Source of the DNA: Lachnospiraceae bacterium
GTDB taxonomy: Bacteria > Bacillota > Clostridia > Lachnospirales > Lachnospiraceae
NCBI GenBank assembly: GCA_024696005.1
Contig: JAILHF010000051.1
Location: forward strand, 1 to 64,000
DNA: 64,000 bases
Direction: 5' to 3'
The notes beneath the pieces were generated by a model, which had not been told where the DNA came from, did no database searches, and saw nothing but the letters and a program-made list of their open reading frames with translations. How positions within the stretch are numbered: position 1 is the stretch's first letter; each line of letters begins with the position of its first letter. The position numbers and the translations under genes were made by a program. This document shows, piece by piece, positions 37,170 to 45,963 of the stretch.

Positions 37170-38467
37170 TGCGTATCATCGAACTGAACGAAGACAATCA
37201 GGCGGAATTGAAAGCAACCTTGCAAAAGCGCAGCACAAACCATTTTCCCGAGATCGAAGAACAGGTGGGCGCGATCGTCGATCGGGTAAAGAAAGAAGGG
37301 GATGCTGCTCTTTTCGATTATACCGCGCGCTTTGACCATTTTGAACTGAATGCGGACAACATCCGTATCACGGAGTCCGAGATCGAAAGCGCGTTTTCCG
37401 AGCTGGAAGAGGAATTTCTTGACACACTGAAGAAGGCGGCAGACAATATCCGCCGCTTCCATGAGAAGCAGTGCCGCATCAGCTGGATCGACACCAGAGA
37501 GGACGGCAGCATGCTCGGACAGAAGTTCACGGCCATCGACAAGGTGGGCGTATATGTGCCCGGCGGACGTGCGCCTCTTTCATCATCGGTGCTGATGAAC
37601 ATCATTCCCGCAAAGGTGGCGGCGGTTCCCCGCATCGTGATGCTCACGCCTCCGGGACCCGGCGGCAAGGTGGATGCCTCGATCCTTGCGGCGGCAAAGA
37701 TCGCCGGGGCAGACGAGATCTACCGTGTGGGCGGGGCGCAGGCAATTGCGGCCATGGCTTACGGGACCGAGAGCATCCCGCAGGTATACAAGATCTGCGG
37801 ACCGGGGAACATCTATGTTGCCCTTGCAAAAAAAGCGGTATACGGACAGGTGGGGATCGATTCCATCGCCGGCCCTTCCGAGATACTGGTATTGGCGGAC
37901 GAAACGGCCAACGCACGTTATGTAGCGGCCGACATGCTGTCGCAGGCCGAGCACGATCCGATGGCAAGCGCGATCCTGGTCACGACTTCCAAGGAACTTG
38001 CCACGCAGGTCGAAGCCGAGATCGGGGAGTTCCTGAAGAAGCTTGACCGTCGCGAGATCATGGAGAAGAGTCTGGAGCAGTTCGGCTTTATCTTTGTCGC
38101 CGAAGACATGGAGCAGGCGATCGCAGCCGTCAACGACATTGCTTCGGAGCATCTCGAGATCCAGACAGCGGATCCTTATGCGGTGATGACGAAGATCCGC
38201 AATGCCGGCGCGATCTTTCTGGGGGCATATTCCTCGGAGCCGCTCGGGGATTATTTCGCCGGACCGAACCATATCCTTCCGACGAACGGAACGGCCCGCT
38301 TTTTCTCGCCGCTGAACGTGGACGATTTTGTAAAGAAATCCAGCATCATCTGCTATTCCAGGGAGGCGCTTCTTGCGGATTCGGATGACATCATCCGTTT
38401 TGCGAAAAAGGAAGGCCTTACGGCTCACGCAAATTCGATAGCCGTGCGTTTTGACAAGGAGATCTGA
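37166..38467 (+). CDS. hisD: Histidinol dehydrogenase
   Basis: Last two steps of histidine synthesis: oxidises histidinol to histidine with NAD+. 433 residues, family length. Landmarks: VGVYVPGGRAPLSSSVLMN, GGAQAIAAMAYGTESIPQV, CGPGNIYVALAKK, IAGPSEILVLAD, the zinc/catalytic region SQAEHDPMASAIL, and NHILPTNGTARFFSPLNVDDF. The start is the first ATG of ATGATG, behind GAGGAGGG. Confidence 0.97.
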   Translation: MMRIIELNEDNQAELKATLQKRSTNHFPEIEEQVGAIVDRVKKEGDAALFDYTARFDHFELNADNIRITESEIESAFSELEEEFLDTLKKAADNIRRFHEKQCRISWIDTREDGSMLGQKFTAIDKVGVYVPGGRAPLSSSVLMNIIPAKVAAVPRIVMLTPPGPGGKVDASILAAAKIAGADEIYRVGGAQAIAAMAYGTESIPQVYKICGPGNIYVALAKKAVYGQVGIDSIAGPSEILVLADETANARYVAADMLSQAEHDPMASAILVTTSKELATQVEAEIGEFLKKLDRREIMEKSLEQFGFIFVAEDMEQAIAAVNDIASEHLEIQTADPYAVMTKIRNAGAIFLGAYSSEPLGDYFAGPNHILPTNGTARFFSPLNVDDFVKKSSIICYSREALLADSDDIIRFAKKEGLTAHANSIAVRFDKEI

Positions 38468-38468
38468 G

Positions 38469-39053
38469 ATGAGAGAAGCAACGATCAAAAGAGTAACGAA
38501 GGAAACCGACATTGAAGCAAAGCTTGTGATCGAGGGCAGCGGGAAGGCTGCGATCGAAACGGGCATCGGCTTTTTTGACCATATGTTATGCGGCTTTGCG
38601 AAGCACGGATTTTTTGATCTGGACCTTCGTGCAAAGGGTGATCTGAATGTGGACGGACACCACACCGTTGAGGATTGCGGCATCGTGCTGGGCGAGGCTT
38701 TCCGGCAGGCGGTCGGGGACAAGGCGGGAATGAGCCGTTACGGCCATTTCCTTCTTCCGATGGATGACGCGCTTGTGATGTGCGCGGTGGATTTCTGCGG
38801 ACGCCCTTATTTTTCCTGGGATCTGCATTTTGCGGAAGAGCGCTGCGGCGATTTCGAGACGACTCTGGCAAAGGAATTCTTTTATGCGCTTTCCTATTCC
38901 GCCGGTATCAATCTGCATCTGAAACAGTTAAACGGCGAGAATGCGCATCATATCCTTGAAGCGGCGTTCAAGGCTTTCGGCAAGGCCGCGGACATGGCGA
39001 CGTCGATGGATGCACGCGTTAGCGGCGTGCTCAGTACAAAGGGGGCTCTGTAA
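38469..39053 (+). CDS. hisB: Imidazoleglycerol-phosphate dehydratase
   Basis: Dehydrates imidazole-glycerol phosphate. The 194-residue monofunctional form has the His/Asp-rich metal sites: IGFFDHML, DGHHTVEDCGIVLGEA, CGRPYF, and the C-terminal NAHHILEAAFKAFGKA. The ATG at 38469 lies 1 base after the hisD stop. Confidence 0.97.
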   Translation: MREATIKRVTKETDIEAKLVIEGSGKAAIETGIGFFDHMLCGFAKHGFFDLDLRAKGDLNVDGHHTVEDCGIVLGEAFRQAVGDKAGMSRYGHFLLPMDDALVMCAVDFCGRPYFSWDLHFAEERCGDFETTLAKEFFYALSYSAGINLHLKQLNGENAHHILEAAFKAFGKAADMATSMDARVSGVLSTKGAL

Positions 39054-39056
39054 GGA

Positions 39057-40358
39057 ATGGAAAAGAGATTTTCTGCTGCGATCTATCTGGATAAGGGAAA
39101 AGCGGTGAAGAGCCGCCTGGACCGCACGGCTTTGCCGGAAACGCCGGAGGAGCTCGCCAAGCGTTATTCGGATCTGTGTGCCGACGAGATCTTCATCTTT
39201 GATCTTTCGGAAGGCGATGAGGAGCATGACGCCGCGATCGCCGCGATCAAACGCGTTGTCGAGGAATCGGAGGTGCCGGTCTGCGGCTGCGGGAACATAC
39301 GCCGTTTTGAAGACGTCAAAAAGATGCTTTATGCCGGCTGTGAATCCTGTGCCCTGAATTATTCGAAGGAAAGCAATGTGGAGCTCACCGAAGAAGTTTC
39401 GAAGCGTTTCGGAAAGGAGCGGATCGCGGCCTGTGTCGCGAACGCGTCCGAGCTCGAGGGCAGAGGAGAGATATTGTCGACCTTTGTTTCGCGCGTCATT
39501 CTGATCGGCGGGGCGGATGACCATTACAACGGCGGAGCCGTGAACGATCTGGTCGCGGCATGCGAGCTGCCTGTCTGGATCCCCATGCCGGATGCGGCAC
39601 CCGGGCAGATCGCGACGCTTTTGAAGAAGGAGCGCATTGCCGGGCTCTTCGGGCCCATCGTAAATGCGAACATGGAAGAGCTGAATGCCATAAAGGCTTT
39701 CTGCTCCGAGGACGGTGTGAGCGTGTGCGGCTTTGACGCAAAGCTTTCGTTTGCCGACCTCAAGACCGGAGCCGACGGGCTGGTTCCCGTGATCGTGCAG
39801 GATTACAGGACCAGGGAAGTCCTGATGATGGCTTACATGAACGAGGAGGCTTTCCGTGCCACGCTGCAGAGCGGGCGCATGACCTATTATTCGCGTTCGC
39901 GCCGTTGCCAGTGGATCAAGGGCGAGACCAGCGGCCATTTCCAGTATCTGAAGGAGCTTTCCGCCGATTGTGATAAGGACACGCTGCTTGCGAAGGTGAG
40001 CCAGATCGGTGCGGCCTGCCATACGGGGGCACGCAGCTGCTTCTTCAACGAGGTGGTCCGGAAGGAATACATCGATTCGGATCCGCAGAAGATCCTTGAC
40101 CATGTCTATTCGGTGATCGTTGACAGAAAAGAGCATCCCAAGGAGGGATCCTATACCAATTATCTCTTCGACAAGGGGATCGACAAGATCCTGAAGAAGG
40201 TCGGGGAAGAATGTACCGAGATCGTGATCGCGGCCAAGAATCCCGATCCCGAAGAGATCAAATACGAGATCTCGGATTTCCTCTATCATGCGATGGTATT
40301 GATGGTGGAACGCGGGATCAGCTGGGAGGATGTGACCAGGGAACTGGCAAGGAGATAA
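39057..40358 (+). CDS. hisIE: HisIE (phosphoribosyl-AMP cyclohydrolase / phosphoribosyl-ATP diphosphatase) with N-terminal HisF-like domain
   Basis: A 433-residue three-part protein. Residues 1-230 resemble a HisA/HisF TIM barrel ([45 protein letters not shown]). The first catalytic Asp of HisF is kept (D12), but the second position falls in CVANAS (126-131), with Ala/Asn instead of Asp, so this barrel is probably inactive. Residues about 238-335 are HisI ([48 protein letters not shown] with zinc-binding Cys/His). Residues about 340-425 are HisE ([35 protein letters not shown]). The last two catalyse steps 2 and 3 of the pathway. hisA, hisF proper, hisH and hisC are not in the window. Confidence 0.93.
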   Translation: MEKRFSAAIYLDKGKAVKSRLDRTALPETPEELAKRYSDLCADEIFIFDLSEGDEEHDAAIAAIKRVVEESEVPVCGCGNIRRFEDVKKMLYAGCESCALNYSKESNVELTEEVSKRFGKERIAACVANASELEGRGEILSTFVSRVILIGGADDHYNGGAVNDLVAACELPVWIPMPDAAPGQIATLLKKERIAGLFGPIVNANMEELNAIKAFCSEDGVSVCGFDAKLSFADLKTGADGLVPVIVQDYRTREVLMMAYMNEEAFRATLQSGRMTYYSRSRRCQWIKGETSGHFQYLKELSADCDKDTLLAKVSQIGAACHTGARSCFFNEVVRKEYIDSDPQKILDHVYSVIVDRKEHPKEGSYTNYLFDKGIDKILKKVGEECTEIVIAAKNPDPEEIKYEISDFLYHAMVLMVERGISWEDVTRELARR

Positions 40359-40359
40359 G

Positions 40360-42231
40360 ATGGAAGATCGAAAACTGGCTTTGCCGCACCGTCTGCTGAT
40401 GCAGGCGGAGAAGCCGGCACGTTATACCGGCGGAGAGCTGAACAGTGTCATGAAAAAGGCGGATCAGGTAAAGATCCGCTTTTGTTTCTGTTTTCCGGAT
40501 GTTTATGAGATCGGAATGTCGCATCTGGGGCTTCAGATCCTCTACGGGCTGATGAATTCCTATGAGGATGTCTGGTGCGAGAGAGTCTTTTCTCCCTGGT
40601 CGGACATGGATGCGCTGATGCGCCGGGAGGGCATACCCCTGTTTGCGCTCGAAAGCCAGGATCCGGTCAGGGATTTTGATTTCCTGGGCTTCACCCTGCA
40701 ATATGAGATGTGCTATGTGAACATCCTGCAGGTTCTGGAGCTTTCCGGCATTCCGCTTTATGCAAGGGAACGCGGCGAGGACGATCCGATCGTGATCGGC
40801 GGCGGGCCCTGCATCTACAATGCCGAACCCATAGCGGGCTTTTTTGATATCTTTTATATCGGTGAAGGGGAGACCAATTACCGTGAACTGTTTAATCTCT
40901 ATGAGCAGGGCCTTCCCCGTGAGGAATTCTTGCTGCGGGCTGCCCGTCTGGAGGGCATTTACGTGCCTTCCCTCTATGAAGTGGAATACAACGACGACGG
41001 AAGCTTAAAGAGCATGACGCCCAAATGCGAGGGCGTGCCGGCCAGGGTCAGAAAGACGCTGGTCAAGGATCTGGATGCGAGCTATTATCCGACCGCGCCT
41101 GTCGTGCCTTTTCTGCAGGCGGCACAGGACCGCGCGGTGCTGGAAGTGATGCGCGGCTGCATCCGCGGCTGCCGTTTCTGCCAGGCAGGGCAGATCTACA
41201 AACCCGTCCGCACCAGGAACGTGGACACATTGATCCGGCATGCGCAGGAGCTCCTTTCCAATACGGGATATGAGGAGCTTTCCCTCAGTTCCCTTTCCAC
41301 CTCCGATCATCCGCAGCTGAAAGAGCTGCTGGAGCGGCTGATCGAGATCTGCAACGAGAGAAAGATCAACATCTCCCTGCCCTCGCTGCGCATCGATGCG
41401 TTTTCGCTGGATGTGATGAACAAGGTGCAGGATGTCAAAAAGAACAGCCTGACCTTTGCGCCCGAAGCCGGGAGCCAGCGCATGCGTGATGTGATCAACA
41501 AAGGCATCACCCGGGAAGACATACTCTCGGGCTCCGAGATGGCTTTCCGCGGCGGCTGGGACAAGGTGAAGCTGTATTTCATGCTGGGGCTTCCGGGAGA
41601 GAAAGAGGAGGACATCGCAGCCATTGCCGAACTGTGCAATGAGGTTGCGGCCGTGTATTACGATACGGTTCCCAAGAGTGAACGCCGGGGGCGGGTAACG
41701 ATCACCGCCAGTTCGTCCTTTTTTGTGCCCAAGCCTTTTACGGCATTTCAGTGGGCACCGATGAACACGATGGAGGAATTCCTTTCGAAGGCGGCCTTCT
41801 GCAAGAAGAATGTGCGCGAACAGCTGAACCAGAAGAGCATCGTTTATCACTATCATGAAGCCGGCACCACGATCATCGAGGGTATCCTGGCAAGGGGCGA
41901 CCGGCGCCTGTCGGCCGTGATCGAGGAAGTATACCGGAATGGCGGGCTGTTTGATGCGTGGACGGAGAATTTTTCCTATGAGCGCTGGATGGAAGCCTGC
42001 AGTACCTGCGGCGTGGAATGGGAATCGTATGTGTTCCGCGAGCGTCGGGAAGATGAGCTTTTCCCCTGGGACATCATTGACGCCGGGGTATCGAAGGCAT
42101 ATCTCCTCAGGGAGTGGAAGAATTCGAAAGAGGGCGTGGTGACGCAAAACTGCCGTGACAAGTGTGTGGGCTGCGGCTGCGCATCCTATAACTGCGGGAT
42201 CTGCATCCAGCCGAGAGGAGGTGCACTGTGA
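40360..42231 (+). CDS. TIGR03960-type B12-binding radical SAM protein
   Basis: A 623-residue protein of the TIGR03960 radical-SAM family. The N-terminal half carries a B12-binding-like segment (CFPDVYEIGMSHLGLQILYGLMN, DDPIVIGGGPCIYNAEP). The radical-SAM core has its [4Fe-4S] cysteines as C267-X3-C271-X2-C274 in RGCIRGCRFCQAG. The C-terminal tail has a further cysteine cluster (CRDKCVGCGCASYNCGIC). Reaction unknown. It nearly always travels with the TIGR03936 gene that follows, and often with rng. It starts 1 base after the his operon gene, so it should be transcribed from the his promoter. Confidence 0.92.
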   Translation: MEDRKLALPHRLLMQAEKPARYTGGELNSVMKKADQVKIRFCFCFPDVYEIGMSHLGLQILYGLMNSYEDVWCERVFSPWSDMDALMRREGIPLFALESQDPVRDFDFLGFTLQYEMCYVNILQVLELSGIPLYARERGEDDPIVIGGGPCIYNAEPIAGFFDIFYIGEGETNYRELFNLYEQGLPREEFLLRAARLEGIYVPSLYEVEYNDDGSLKSMTPKCEGVPARVRKTLVKDLDASYYPTAPVVPFLQAAQDRAVLEVMRGCIRGCRFCQAGQIYKPVRTRNVDTLIRHAQELLSNTGYEELSLSSLSTSDHPQLKELLERLIEICNERKINISLPSLRIDAFSLDVMNKVQDVKKNSLTFAPEAGSQRMRDVINKGITREDILSGSEMAFRGGWDKVKLYFMLGLPGEKEEDIAAIAELCNEVAAVYYDTVPKSERRGRVTITASSSFFVPKPFTAFQWAPMNTMEEFLSKAAFCKKNVREQLNQKSIVYHYHEAGTTIIEGILARGDRRLSAVIEEVYRNGGLFDAWTENFSYERWMEACSTCGVEWESYVFRERREDELFPWDIIDAGVSKAYLLREWKNSKEGVVTQNCRDKCVGCGCASYNCGICIQPRGGAL

Positions 42232-42953
42232 GCGTAGTCGCGAGATTCTGTTTTGCAAGAAAGGGCCCGGTCTGCTATATCGGGCATCTGGACATGCTCC
42301 GCTATTTCCAGAAGGCGGTGATGCGTTCCGGCATTCCGGCAAAGTATTCCGAAGGCTTTCATCCGCACCAGCTGATGAGCTTTGCCTATCCCCTTGGTGT
42401 TGCCATGGAAACGGAAGGCGATTACATGGATCTGGAGCTTACGGAGGAGCTGCCGGAAGAAGAACTGAAAGAGCGCATGAACGCCGTCATGAAGGAAGGG
42501 GTTTCGATCCGGAAGGTCACGCTTCTGAAAGAGGGAGCGCCCAATGCCATGTCTCTGGTGGCACTGGCGGATTACCGGCTCGAGACGGATGTGGAAGAGA
42601 CGGAACTGAAGCGGGCCGTGTCGGAACTGCTTGCGGAGACGGAGCTTCTGGTCGGCGCGGAGGCCCGCCCCTCCAAGGACGGTAGAAAAAAGAAAGAGAA
42701 AAAGCCGAAGGATATCCGCCCGGGAATCCTGGAACTGAGGGCGGAAGGAGAAGGTTGTCTTTTCATGAAGCTTTTGAGCGGCAGTGCCATGAATGTAAGG
42801 CCTGCGGACGTTTTTTCGCTTCTGTGTGAAAAACTCGGAAGGGAAGCGGAGCTTCTGCGTCTGGTGCGTCTGGAGATCTACGGAGCGGAGGATTCCGCTT
42901 ACAAGCCGCTTTCGGAAATGGGTGCAGCCGCTTCGACTGCAGCGGAAGCGTGA
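42228..42953 (+). CDS. TIGR03936-type radical-SAM-associated protein (DUF2344)
   Basis: A 241-residue partner of the TIGR03960 protein, beginning at a GTG that overlaps its stop (GTGA). The conserved start RFCFARKGPVCYIGHLDMLRYFQKAVMRSGIPAKYSEGFHPHQ is present. The C-terminal third contains a Lys-rich linker (RKKKEKKPKD). Function is unknown; pairing suggests a shared RNA or protein modification pathway, which is inference from gene neighbourhood. Confidence 0.9.
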   Translation: MSVVARFCFARKGPVCYIGHLDMLRYFQKAVMRSGIPAKYSEGFHPHQLMSFAYPLGVAMETEGDYMDLELTEELPEEELKERMNAVMKEGVSIRKVTLLKEGAPNAMSLVALADYRLETDVEETELKRAVSELLAETELLVGAEARPSKDGRKKKEKKPKDIRPGILELRAEGEGCLFMKLLSGSAMNVRPADVFSLLCEKLGREAELLRLVRLEIYGAEDSAYKPLSEMGAAASTAAEA

Positions 42954-42969
42954 GGGGCGGAGGCTTCGG

Positions 42970-43986
42970 ATGCGCAGGGAAGTGAAAGAACACAGGGACA
43001 TGCTCCGGAAAGAGATCGTTCTCAAGGATGTCCGTTACCTGGCTTTTCGCGGAGAAGAGGACGGGACGGAAAAGCTGGCGGTATTGAAGATCGGCGGCGG
43101 CCGCATCCTGCGGATCTGGACGCAGCGCGCGGATGCGATCCTCCCTGGGGACGTCTACATGGGCAGGATCGAAAACAGAAAAGGCGACGTGGGTGCGTCT
43201 TTTGCGGATATCGGCCGCGGGGAAACGGTATTTGTGCCGGGCTCCATCAAACCCGGAACGGAACTGCCGCTTATGATCCGCAATACGGCCTGGAGGGAAA
43301 AACGGGCAAAGGCTGTCACTGCCATGCCGGAAGGCGCGGAGGAAGAGATCGCCCGCAAAGCGGAGCATGCGGTCAAGGGAAGCTGCCTGCTTTCCGCAGA
43401 GCGGCTTCTGGAACGCTCGGTGCGCGAAGCCCTGGATACGGAGGGGGCATTGTGGGTTACGGAGGATGAAGGCCTGTACGAAAGGGCGCAAAAGGCGTTT
43501 CCCGGGGAGGAACGCGTGCGCCTTTACCGGGATGAGAACCTTCGCATGTGTGAGCTTTACGGCCTTCGCACCAAGCTTTCGCATGTTCTGTCGGGCCGCG
43601 TGAATCTCTCTTCCGGAGCCAACATCGTGCTGACGGAAACGGAGGCTCTTTGCGTGATCGATGTGAATTCCGCAAAAGCCGCCGGGAAGAAGGAAAAGGA
43701 AGAGAGCGCCCTTCAGGTCAATCTGGAGGCTGCGGATGAGATCGCACTGCAGATCTGCGCCAGGGAACTGGGCGGCATCATCCTTGTTGATTTCATCAGC
43801 ATGAAAGAGAAAGAAAGTGAAACAATATTGATAAAGCACATGAAAGAACAGTTAAAGCTTTCCGGAAGCGGCGCAAGAGTGGAAGATATAACAAAATTGG
43901 GCATTATGGAGATCACGAGAAGCCGGTCCCGCGACAGTATCCGGGTGGAAAAAGAGTTTTTGAATAGTACGATATTGACGAAGTGA
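42970..43986 (+). CDS. rng: Short RNase E/G family ribonuclease
   Basis: A 338-residue endoribonuclease of the RNase E/G family. An S1-like segment (DVYMGRIENRKGDVGASFADIG) is followed by the catalytic DNase I-like region with both metal-binding aspartates: D231 in CVIDVNSAK and D274 in IILVDFISMK. The protein ends shortly after GIMEITRSRSRDSIRV and lacks the CPxCxG zinc-link and the small domain of full-length enzymes (typically 450 residues or more). It may form dimers only or be a minimal version. In many Firmicutes this gene precedes rplU-rpmA-obg; here it is last in its operon. The ATG at 42970 follows GGGGCGGAGG. Confidence 0.88.
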   Translation: MRREVKEHRDMLRKEIVLKDVRYLAFRGEEDGTEKLAVLKIGGGRILRIWTQRADAILPGDVYMGRIENRKGDVGASFADIGRGETVFVPGSIKPGTELPLMIRNTAWREKRAKAVTAMPEGAEEEIARKAEHAVKGSCLLSAERLLERSVREALDTEGALWVTEDEGLYERAQKAFPGEERVRLYRDENLRMCELYGLRTKLSHVLSGRVNLSSGANIVLTETEALCVIDVNSAKAAGKKEKEESALQVNLEAADEIALQICARELGGIILVDFISMKEKESETILIKHMKEQLKLSGSGARVEDITKLGIMEITRSRSRDSIRVEKEFLNSTILTK

Positions 43987-44055
43987 GCAAATTTGTGTGC
44001 TGATTTTGAAAAGTTGTTTGCAAAATATGAGTGAAAAGTCTTAAAACCCCCTTTT

Positions 44056-44089
44056 GGGGCTCCGGAGCCCCTTGAAACGGGCTTTTTTT
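44056..44089 (+). terminator. Terminator region after rng with overlapping hairpins
   Basis: A 16-base perfect palindrome GGGGCTCCGGAGCCCC (44056-44071) overlaps a second stem AGCCC (44066-44070) / GGGCT (44079-44083) that runs into seven T. The two stems share AGCCC and cannot form together. Confidence 0.8.
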
Positions 44090-44100
44090 ATTGTTATAGT
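44072..44100 (+). promoter_or_regulatory. Promoter of the SHOCT-repeat protein gene
   Basis: TTGAAA (44072-44077), 17-base spacer, TATAGT (44095-44100). The -35 box lies in the loop of the rng terminator. Confidence 0.7.
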
Positions 44101-44151
44101 AAGATCAACAAAGAGGCGGAATGATCCGCATTGCGCAAGGAGGGTTGGTAA

Positions 44152-45846
44152 ATGGCAGTTCAGGTATTTCAGTGTAATTGGGGGAGCAGCTTAAAATCTT
44201 TTCTTTCCGCGAGAAACCAGGATAAGCTCTATCTGCAGATCGATGACAGCAAGGCAGATGATGTCAAGATCAAGGTAAAGGCTTATATCTGCAACGAAGA
44301 CGGAAAGAATGAGTATGTGGCTGAATCGGATTTCTCTGCCAAAGAGATCCGTGAAGTAAAGAAAGGTGAATTCCAGGGTTCGAACGCCCTGATCATTGTT
44401 ACCCGTTTGCAGACTCTTTACGGTGTAAAGAAGACCCAGGCGATCCTTCCGGGCCTGAAAGACATGGACAAGGCTCTGGACATCCTGACCGAGATCGGCA
44501 AGAAGGCCGGCGGACTCGGCGGAGATGAGGGCAAGAAGGCTTCCGCAGCAGCGAAGCCCGCAGCAGCTGCAAAAGCACCTGCACCCGCACCTGCTCCGGC
44601 AGCACCTGCGCCTGCACCTGCGCCTGCGCCCGCTCCGGCGGCACCTGCGGCTCATGCACCTGCACCCGCACCTGCGCCTGCTCCGGCAGCACCCGCGCCT
44701 GCTCCGGCACCTGCGCCTGCGCCCGCTCCGGCACCCGCATCTGCACCCGCGCCTGCTCCGGCAGCACCTGCGGCTACGCCTGTTGTTCCCGCTTATTCTC
44801 CGTCCCAGACGGCAGCGGCTGCCACGGTTGCAGCAGCGGCAGCACCCGCTTCGAGCGGAAAGAAGGGCGAGACCTACGAGCAGAAGCTGAAGAAGCTCGA
44901 TATCATGCACGAATCCGGCATGTGCAACGATGAAGAATACAAGGAGAAGAAGCTCAAACTGATCTGCGAAGAGAAGGGCATGGGTAGCTTCTACGAGAAG
45001 ATCCAGAAGATCTTCGTGCTCAGAAAATCCGGCATGCTTTCCGACAAGGAATTCGAGGCAAACAAGAACCAGATCGTGGACGAATGCTTCGATCCTACCG
45101 TTAAGGATCTGAAGGTATTCCGCGAGAATACCGCAAAGCTGCCCGTGTTGCAGATGAGCGAACTGGTTTCGGAGGCTGAATTCGAAGTCAAGAAGCAGAA
45201 GCTGCTCGACAGCGTGCAGTATGAAGTGCTCGATGACAACAACCTCTTCACCCTGAAGCTTCAGAAGCTGCCGATCCTGGTAGAGGCAGAGCTGGTTCCG
45301 AAGGAAGAGTTTGAAAACGACAAGAGAGAGCTCAAGGCAATGCTCGATCCGAAGGCATCCGATTCCGTGGAAGCCCTCGACATGAAGCTTTCCAGATGGC
45401 CTGCAATGGTGGCTGCAGGTGCGGCTTCGGAAGCAGAGTTCAAGGATAAGCAGTCCCGCATGATCTCGGAAGTGATGACCATGCCGGCCGGCGACGAGGC
45501 AAGCTTCCGTGAGAAGATCATCCGCGTGATCCAGCTGAAGGACAAGTCCTGGCTCTCCGAGATGGATTATCACGGAAAGAAGGTCGAGATCCTCAAGGAA
45601 GTGGAAAGCAATCCCGACTATGTTGCAAGAATGCGCCTGTACATGATGGCAAGAGACTGCGCATTCATCACCGCTGAAGACTTTGAAGGAAAGAAGCAGA
45701 CGCTGATCAAGGAAGTCTTTGCTCCTTACGAGAGCATGGAGCAGTTCCAGGAGAAGGTCGGCATGCTGATGAAGCTGAAAGACGGCGGCATCATCACGGA
45801 AGATGAGTTCAATGCTTACCGTAACAAGCTGATGAGCGATCTGTAA
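44152..45846 (+). CDS. Protein with eight tandem SHOCT-like repeats and an Ala-Pro linker
   Basis: A 564-residue protein of unknown function in three parts. Residues 1-120 form a compact domain (FQCNWGSSLKSFLSARNQDKL, NALIIVTRLQTLYGVKK) that I do not recognise. Residues about 131-225 are almost pure Ala/Pro with rare His/Ser, a rigid extended linker. Residues 242-564 are about eight units of about 40 residues, each with the short C-terminal (SHOCT) pattern: a KLxKLxxL helix, a short loop, then (S/T)xxEFExKKxxL (for example ESGMCNDEEYKEKKLKL, KDGGIITEDEFNAYRNKL). SHOCT is normally a single small terminal motif that mediates oligomerisation or membrane association. No signal peptide or TM segment. 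Own promoter and terminator; ribosome site AAGGAGGG. Confidence 0.8.
   Translation: MAVQVFQCNWGSSLKSFLSARNQDKLYLQIDDSKADDVKIKVKAYICNEDGKNEYVAESDFSAKEIREVKKGEFQGSNALIIVTRLQTLYGVKKTQAILPGLKDMDKALDILTEIGKKAGGLGGDEGKKASAAAKPAAAAKAPAPAPAPAAPAPAPAPAPAPAAPAAHAPAPAPAPAPAAPAPAPAPAPAPAPAPASAPAPAPAAPAATPVVPAYSPSQTAAAATVAAAAAPASSGKKGETYEQKLKKLDIMHESGMCNDEEYKEKKLKLICEEKGMGSFYEKIQKIFVLRKSGMLSDKEFEANKNQIVDECFDPTVKDLKVFRENTAKLPVLQMSELVSEAEFEVKKQKLLDSVQYEVLDDNNLFTLKLQKLPILVEAELVPKEEFENDKRELKAMLDPKASDSVEALDMKLSRWPAMVAAGAASEAEFKDKQSRMISEVMTMPAGDEASFREKIIRVIQLKDKSWLSEMDYHGKKVEILKEVESNPDYVARMRLYMMARDCAFITAEDFEGKKQTLIKEVFAPYESMEQFQEKVGMLMKLKDGGIITEDEFNAYRNKLMSDL
44535..44800 (+). repeat. Ala-Pro coding low-complexity repeat
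   Basis: Short repeats of GCACCTGCGCCTGCTCCG-like units encode the Ala-Pro linker of the SHOCT-repeat protein. Units are close in sequence, so length is likely to vary between strains. Confidence 0.85.
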
Positions 45847-45874
45847 GATCATCAGGAAGCAAAAGAAAATGATA

Positions 45875-45907
45875 GGGGGGACGGAAAGAATTCCGTCCCC
45901 TTTTTGG
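45875..45907 (+). terminator. Rho-independent terminator after the SHOCT-repeat gene
   Basis: Perfect 10-bp stem GGGGACGGAA / TTCCGTCCCC with an AGAA loop, then five T. Confidence 0.95.
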
Positions 45908-45963
45908 AAGGCAGGCTTCCCCGAAGCTTGTTTGGGGGCGGAAACGGAAGGAGAAGGGAACGG

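Noticed and set aside
43987-44151. L21 leader or other ribosomal-protein RNA after rng
   Set aside because: No rplU follows; the hairpins are explained as a terminator plus promoter.
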